From: Carposina sasakii
Lineage: Eukaryota > Arthropoda > Insecta > Lepidoptera > Carposinidae
Direction: 5' to 3'
Length of the DNA stretch: 64,000 nt
Assembly (NCBI GenBank): GCA_014607495.2
Contig: CP053167.1
Coordinates: 9,796,001 to 9,860,000, forward strand
The translations under genes and the position numbers were made by a program. Of the stretch, positions 11,101 to 20,100 are shown one piece after another. Position 1 is the stretch's first letter. The number at the start of each line of letters is the position of its first letter. The notes below the pieces were generated by a model, which did no database searches, had not been told where the DNA came from, and saw only the letters and a program-made list of their open reading frames with translations.

Positions 11101-14100
11101 AACAAAAGCCCGGATAGAGAAGACAAAAGAGTTTCTGTACCAAATGTGACTACAAAAAGAACATCCACCGTTTTTGGTAAGTTAACTAAAAAGCCTTGTT
11201 CGGGAACGAAGTAGTATTGACCACTAACTAAGAACTGTTAAGTTCATTCTAAAAACCATAAACGAATTTCATTTGTTTATTATTATAGTAATGTCAGTAC
11301 TGCAGGAATAGTAAAAGAGGTCCCACAGCTACTGTTAGCATAGTTATAATAAGATTTGTATAACGCCTTTTTAAATTATATGACCCCTTTTTACACGAGA
11401 CACATAGGTCACAAGAAGTCATAATAGACTCTGTGGCAAAGAATATTTGCTTAATAGAAAACATTTTTTTTTGTAATAAATTGTTTCTCGCGACACGCTC
11501 GCTTCGCTGGCTGTCTGCTCGTGCGTTCTTATTTTAACAGTTCTAACATAACCTAATTAACTAAGCAGACAAGGTAATAGTAATACTAATGGCACGGAAT
11601 GCAGAGGTCGTGGGTTCGATTCCCACCCGGGTGAGGGATTTTTCCATTTCTTTATTAATAATTTTATAAAGTAATAGACGTCAAATTATCCCCATCCAAA
11701 ATCCATAATGTTATACAACATGCCTTCGACAATACACAAAAGCAAATATTAGGATTGCCAGTCAGCAAAAATATTTACTGCAATTTCAAAAGGTGTAGAT
11801 AAATATACAACAAATTGTTAACAGGTAAGGTGTCTAAGTTCCGTCACCTGAAAGGTACTCCGGGACACAAATCGACTCACATCGAAAACATTAAGAACAT
11901 CAGTCGGCAGATCTCTGGAGAGTGCAACGGATTCTGTGGTATGTTTAATGTTCATCATCATCATCATCATCATTCTCAGCCATGAAAAGTCCACTGCTGA
12001 ACATGACCTCCCGGAAAACCTCCATTCCGACCGGTCGGAAGCGGCCTGTATCCAACCGATGCCCGCGACCTTGACTAGGTCGTCCGTCCATCTCGTCTAA
12101 TGTAAACTTAAATTTAAATTGAATGTACATTTACCATTCGCATCTCGTTAATATGTTAGTTGAATTTCACTTTTTCTATATTTTTGTAACAAAATTGTTG
12201 TGGGTAATCGTCGCCTATGCGAACATCAGTTCTAACTTGTTTCACTTTGGGAGTAGAAAATTTTATTAATTTAGTTTTTTACTATTTAGTGCATGATTAT
12301 TATTACTGAACCAATGTAATACTTAAGAGAGGGCTTCAGAGAGGGCTTCAGAGAGAGAGTTCACTACATCGTTACGCCTCTTTACCTTAAAACGAAGGAG
12401 GTGTCATCTGCAAATAATACTATCTCATGTTCGTTACCTACAAAGCAATGGTTATTGCAAATTATTTAGATAAATGCTGAGAACGAACCAAGGATAGAGC
12501 TCTGTGGAACACCCATTGTGACACGCGATTCCGGTTATCGCTTGTCATTCACATCTACCTTGTGAATCCTACATTCCAAATAGGACATCAGAATACAGAC
12601 GGCCCCACCCCGTATGCCGTTATGTCGTAACTTTCGGATTAGTATTTCGTGGTGAACACAATCAAACGCTTTCGGCAAGTCACAGAACACTCCCAGACTC
12701 CCAGTGGGTCATGTGTGACTCCTCCCAAGCACCGACAATGTGTCTCAACAACTCAACCCCCGCGTCGACAGTAGAACGGTCCTTGCTGAAGCCATATTGA
12801 TCTAGGAATAATGATGCCGTATCCAAGATTGTATAGCTTTAGCTATAAGGCACTCTTATGAGTAAGTTCTTTTACTTTCTCTAGCGAACGGCCTCCGCTG
12901 TGCCATCCCAGTGTCGGGCGGAGGGGGGCGACTGTACGTGCTAGAGCTACCGACGGGGACTACGCCCCGCGCCCGCGCCGCGCCCCCCGCGCCGCCCGCG
13001 CCGCCCCTGCTGCTACACACCGCGCCGCTGCAGGTGAGATTCAATGCTGCAGGTGAGATTCAATGCTGCAGGTGAGATTCAATGCTGCAGGTGAGATTCA
13101 ATGCTGCAGGTGAGATTCAATGCTGCAGGTGAGATTCAATGCTGCAGGTGAGATTCAATGCTGCAGGTTAGATTCATCGCTGTAGGTGAAATTCATCGCT
13201 GCGGGTGAGATTCGCCGCTCTAGGTGCTCTAGGTCCATTCCGCCCGAGCAATGCCTCGTTTAATTAATAAAAGTAAATAAGCAGCCTTGAAGCGTGCTCT
13301 GAGGTAAACCTATTTTTTTACTATTACTATTATGAATGGACGGTTAACCAAGTAAATAAATATAAATATGTTGGTGTAAATAGATATATTTCTACCAAAC
13401 CATCCACACAGTTTATATCGTAAGGATTAATGGGGTTTTGTTTTTCAGGATTTCGTGTTCGACCCGGCTGATGACGAGCGGCTGATGGTAGCCTGTGATG
13501 ATGGAGCTGTGAGGGAATGGAGACTGCCTAGCACAGGTTTGTACTGACATACATAGATTCTTCTTCTCCAGCCTATTGCAGTCCACTGCTGGACGTAGGC
13601 CACCCCCAGGGCACGCCACAAGGCTACTTCCACAGGGGGGTTTTGCCCATAGTCACCATGCTGGGCAGGCGGGTTGGTGACCGCAGTCTGATTTTTAGAC
13701 TATGTTGTCAACACGGGAGGCGCTGCTGCCCACCTCCCGGAAACCCTTAATCGCCTCGTACGATATCCACGGGCAGGCATGGGGTGGTACAAACTCTACT
13801 CTGCCGGCACCACACAGCTTACATACATAATTACATAAAAATCATGACTCTTTCTCGGTGGTGTAGGCTGTGTAGTGTAACGAACACTGGTTACAGGGGT
13901 AGGCTATCAGCACAATGTTCCAAACCTTACCTGGTGATGGATACTGAGGGTTGGAGTTCGGTTGCTAGCGTACGCTTCACTTGTGGTTGGATGTGGTAGA
14001 ATCACTTCACTTGCACTTCACAGGTTAAGTTTTCTTTATTAAAGTTCGATTTGTGCGCGGGTGGCGGACGTTTTGACACAAATTGTATAGGTAGGTACGA

Positions 14101-17100
14101 TAAGATGGAAAAAGTTTTAACGTTTCCAACAGGACTAGTTCAACAAGAAAAAACGTAATGGCGGAATGCCGCCGAAATAAAAACTTTTAAATTTTTCGCC
14201 ATGAAGCCTAGCGCCCTCTATTGGCTCGGTTTGGAAACATGGAACGATAACGTGCTCTGATTGGCCCAGCCTGTAACACGGGTTGGTTCCGAACATTTTT
14301 GTGTTTTACCGATACAGGCTGAGACGCCGTGTTTTAATTCTACATTATGGACGATTCTAAAGTTAAGACAGGTCTGTTCCTCTCCATTCTTACCATAAAT
14401 GGCTATGACAGAAAGGGACAGGTGAACTAATTTTAAGTGTGACGGTCAGGGGGTCTACTCTGAAATGCCGCTTTCGAATCTTTCGGTCCACCGACCGACC
14501 GATTGAAGCCTTTGACCCTACTACGATATTGCATCGAATGTTCACAACTCATTTGGAACCATAGATAATAATTCACATTGACTAATATTATAAGCTTTCT
14601 ATTATCTAGCCTTATACCTGTCAAATAGAATTCGATCGGACCGAATGAAAAAACGGCGCGACTGATCCGATCGAAGGAAGTTGGTAGTAGGAAACACCTC
14701 GATATTCGGCCGACACTTCGTTTATCGTCACTCCAGAGTAGACCCCCAGAATCGAATATATTATATGAGATGTATGTATATGTTGTTGAAATCTTCTATA
14801 CATATAATAAAAATGTAACCGATCGCTGTCTGTACATGGAAGATATATGAGAAAAAATATAGGAGACCTTTATCAACGCAATGGTACCCAAAAGAATGAT
14901 TTTTTGAATTTTTGTCTGTGCGTTGCGCCCAATCTAATCTCAAAAACGGCTGAACCGATTTCGATGTAGTTTTCAGGATTATATTGTGAAAGGCCCCACT
15001 TAACATAAAGGCTACTTTTTATCCCGGGAAAATGTTTTTATCCCGGATAATTTCGACATTTTGTTTTTTCTGTAGTCCACGCGGACGGAGCCGCGAGCAT
15101 CCACTAGTACATAAATAAATCACGTGTCCTCAGGCCTGACAGAGTCTACAAATACACCACATCGCACATTCGCGGCGCACCCCGATAAGATCTACTTACT
15201 TCGCTTCCATCCGACTGCATCTGATTTGTTGACGACGGCGGCGCATGACCTCACCGTCAAACTGTGGGACCTTAGTGATGACCCACCCACGTGAGTAGTT
15301 CTCAGCATATTTATATTAGTAGTGGGACGTCCACTACTTTATCTGCGAAAACTTTAAGGTGTTACATCTTTAGAATAGAATAGAATAAAGTTTTTAATAA
15401 TTTGGCTTTTGGCATATACACATACAACACAAATCAAGAAAAGAAAAAAAGGAGATATAAGACAATGTGGTCAAGTCATTCTTTCAATCATTACTTCAAA
15501 AATCACTTGACTTTGGTGTAAGTCATCCATTCTTAACCCTGCTCTGTTTCATTCATGTCCATTCTTATACTTGTCCCTGTAAGAATGGACATGAATGAAA
15601 CAGAGTCATCTCATTATTCAATTATAGTGTAAGTCATCAAAATTCTCTTGACATTAGTTGTCATTCATTCACTTATTCATTCAAATTTGATACAAGTCAT
15701 TCATTCGACTTTGATACAAGTAGTTCTTTATTAATTCACCGGTCCGTTCTTTACAGATGCGCGATAACGTTAACAGGTCACACGGACCAGATATTCGCAC
15801 TGGACTGGTCTCCATGCGGGGAGTATCTGGCCACGGTGTGCAAAGACGGACTTATTAGGGTAAGCATTTATTACTGGCTGTCTGTCATACTGATATACCT
15901 ATTTTACGTTTTTGTGATAGTATGAAATTTTATTACAACTTTGTAGAAATCAATCGTTGTTTCTCGGCAATTTCTAAAAAAAACCACACTATTTTGGGAC
16001 CACTGTGAACTATGACGTCATAGTCCAATGCTGTTTTAGTATGGATTTTTGAAAGATTTTGCCGTCTGGCATCCTTGAAACGGTGTAAACAGTAAACGGT
16101 TGCATTAAGAATGTTATCCAAAGGCCAAACTTTATTGTCATGTTGTATCTAAAAATTTAATTCCAAATAGTGGACGGCCGCGACTCCGTTCGCGTGGATT
16201 GCAGAAAAAAAAATTGTGGAAAAAAATTCCGGGATAATAACATTTTCCCGGGATAAAAAGTATATGTTAAGTGGGACCTGTCACAATATATTACTAAAAA
16301 CTGAATGGAAATCGATTGAGCCATTTCTGAGATTAGCGTGCACAAACATACAGACAAAATGGATAAACATTGTTTTGGGTTCTCTTGCGTGTATAAAAGC
16401 CGCCCATTATAATATATTTTCTATGTACAGAAATCGATTCGTTGCAATTTTATTATATGTATAGATCATTCTGCTATTTTTCTATGCTGCTCTGGGAGTA
16501 AAAAAAAAACATAATACTACAGCTGCTTCTCTTCCCGGGCATACTGTACAAGTCAGTAGAGGGACAAGAGGGTCTTGGTGTTTTGTGGGCGATGGACTAA
16601 CCACCTGTCACTACTAACCGAACTTGTACATCTCGACTATACCCTCAAAATTGGTCAGAAGTGGTACCACCTGGTTCTATCGGCCCTTGGTGCTCTGCCT
16701 ACCCCGTAAGGGATAAAGGTGTGATTATATCTTCTAATATATAAAATTCTCGTGTCACAGTGTTAGTTACCATACTCCTCCGAAACGGCTTGACCGATTC
16801 TTATGAAATTTTATATGCATATTCAGTAGGTCTGAGAATCGGCTAATATCTATTTTTCTTACTCTTTCTACGCAATAAGCGACATCTACCCGAGCGGAGC
16901 CGCGGGCAACAGCTAGTGTATGTATAGATCATCACACTATACTCGGGCTCTCTCCTTCCGCTAGGTGTTCGCGCCCCGGCAGTCCCCGCCGGCACTCCGC
17001 AGCGGCCCCGGCCCGTCCGGCTCGCGCGGTGCCCGCATCGTGTGGGCTCTCGGCGGCAGCCATCTTGTCGTCACCGGCTTCGATAAGTAAGTCCATCAGT

Positions 17101-20100
17101 TTACTTTCAGGTTTCACTCTGTCTAGCGGAGCCACCTATCGCAATACGATGGCACTGCTAGTTACGTACGCGCATTGTACTACATATTTCAAGAATAAAC
17201 TTATTTATTCGAAATGGAAGTATAACTTCCACGTTCGGTTTTTATAAATTGCTCATGCCTAGGAAAGCACGGTAAGTATGTCGAAGTTTCTGCATTATTA
17301 ACATGTTTTTTACATCATCATCGTCATCGTCAGCCTATTGCAGTCCACTGCTGGACGTAGGCCTCCCCCAGTGTACGCCACATGGCTCGATCTCCCGTTT
17401 TTGCCATCCAGTCACTACCAGCCGTCCTCTTTAAATCGTCGGTCCATCTGACCGGAGGGCGCCCAACGCTACGCTTGCGTATGTTTTTTACATGGTATAT
17501 TCTATTAATCTCTAACCCAGGGTGTCAGAGCGTCAGATCCTGTTATACAAAGCTACCGACTTGTCTGCACCGGTGTGTACGGTTGGCCTGGACGTATCTC
17601 CTGCCATACTACAGATACACATCGACCATGACTCCGCTACGCTCTTCCTTACGGGACGGGTGAGTGCTAGCTATTTATTCATTTATACATGTATTCATAC
17701 ATGTGCTACTACATACATACTATACATACTACGGATGATCTAACGAGTCCGTTGTTGTGGGAGGTCAGAAAACATCAGGTGGATGAGACATTTTTTCAGA
17801 TAGTATGGAGAGGAGAGATTTATGATATTCATAGTATAACTAATAAGTTATACAGGGGTATGTTATTGTTATGTTTCTTTTTACTTTAACGGGTATGGGG
17901 TACAGTTATTACTGTACCCCATACCCGTTAAAGTAAAAAGAAACACAGCCATTTCCTACTTAAGTGTGCAAGGGAAACCCGCTAAGAATACAAGTGTTTA
18001 GGTCCACCCTTCCAAACTTCAATTTCAATTCATTTATTTGCACAAAATATGGGTACAATAAGTCATAACACTATAAAATATCACTACTAGAGTCCGTTTC
18101 ATACAATGATTCCTTTGTCTGATTTCGCAACTAACATTTTCTATGCAGACAGAAAATATGGTCATACACATAGTAACTAGCGCCATATACGGTGAAACTC
18201 ACAACACTCAATATTATAAAATTATTCATAAAGAAAATGGAGAAAGAAATTCTTCACCCGAGTGGGAATCGAACGCACGACCGCTGCAAACCTTGCCAGC
18301 CACTAAGCCACCGGGTCAATTCCTCAATATGTTCATAGGGAGACTCCACGATCTACTGCTACGAGGTGACGTCATCTGCACCGCATCTGTGCTCGTTGTC
18401 GCATCACCGCGCCGCCACGCTGCATCAGGGGATTGCGTTCCTGCAGAAAAACGACCTCGCTGTCGAGAAGGTACCTTAGGGCTTTAGTCTTGTTCGTAGA
18501 AATGTCGCATTATCAGAAGAATACAGTTGATGTTGTTATCACGATCAAGTTTAAGAGAAAGACAGCATCAACTATACAGGGTGATTTTTGGTCGTCAACG
18601 TTTTCGAAAACTACGGAATCTCCTCATCATTACGATAATTTTTCTCCATGGAAGCATACCTGGGAAGTGTCTGGTTTCCAGAATATTAGGGTCCAAAGTT
18701 TAACTGCGTTTTTCTGCATAAATGCACATTGACGCGTGTAGCAAGATTTTTTCACGAGAAATTATTAATATCTGTCTATGAAATACTAGCATAAACACTG
18801 GACACTATAAATTTTGCCCGATCAAGTAATTAATTTTTTTTTTCAAAAAATTTTACATCTTTTCCCAGCATTTTTTTTGGCGTAAACTTAATTTATTTGA
18901 TGTATATAGTGCGTACCCTTCGTCGGTTGCAACGAAAAAACACCCTGTATTCTTTTGATAAGCTATCCTCATCAACACTAAATCATTTATTTTCTATAGA
19001 ATGTAGCTTTGTTTTTTTACGCAAAAGTTAACTTTAAATTTGTTTTTTATTGGAAACATTTCCACCAATAGCGGCTAGGCGTCCTTCATTTATCTTTTCT
19101 TTATAAATGGCGGGAACTTCCCTATTGGAGACACATTCAATTACTTTGCGAACTTCGCTATTGCTCGTAAAATTGTTACAAAACCCTTTTATCATGCTTC
19201 TTTTGACTTAAGTTTGGCATATATGCACGAGATGAGAATGTCAATAGGTATACTTATATATTTGTGCAAATAGTAGAATAACTCTGAGGTCTTATTCATA
19301 GAAATTCGTTATCTTATTCCAAGCATACTTCATCGACCTTAAACTCAATACTAAAACATTTACCATACAAAATGTTACGCTCGAGCATAGAATAAAAAGT
19401 TCCTACAACCTATTTATTATATTTACACAGAACACTTTAAAAAGTAACAATATTTCACGATTTGGCAACAATCAACGGGTTTGAAGAGCGGCAGGTGCGG
19501 AATTTTAGCCTCGATTTTTGCTTTACTACCCAAGCATACACTTGTCTTTGATGACTCCTTCTGGGGACTTGTTATTCTATGCGTTCAAGTTATTCCCCCT
19601 TTAGTCTATGTTGAATTGGGTTTATGGCTGTCATTTTAGGTGGAGTTCGCCAAAGCTTTGCGACTGACAAATGGCACTGTGGAACCATTGTCCTTTACCG
19701 TGCCGAGAATAAAGGTGAGTTTTCTTATTAATTCACTATACATACATGCATATAATTTATCCCTTATGGGGTAGGCAGAGCACCAAGGGCCGATAGAACC
19801 ACATGGTGCCACTTCTGACCAATTTTGAGGGTATAGTTGAGATGTACAAGTTCGGTTAGTAGTGACAGGTGGTCAGCCCATCGCCTACAAAACACCAAGA
19901 CCCTCTTGTCCCACTACTGACTTGCAAAGTATGCCCGAGAAGAGAAGCAGCTGTAGTGACTATTCTCCATAGGTCTTATTGTCGAATCGAAATGAAATGA
20001 TTATTTAGTTTAAAAAAAAAAAACAGAGAACTCCGATAGGTGAAACAAACATTGCTATGATGAATATCGATGAATATCTATACGAGACTCAATAAGCTAA

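Noticed and set aside
12856..13044. Minus-strand Gly/Arg-rich frame over exon 8
   Set aside because: Antisense of the Ala/Pro-rich coding stretch of pod1 exon 8.
13028..13235. CRISPR-like array of short repeats
   Set aside because: Units are adjacent with no spacers and the genome is eukaryotic; it is a minisatellite.
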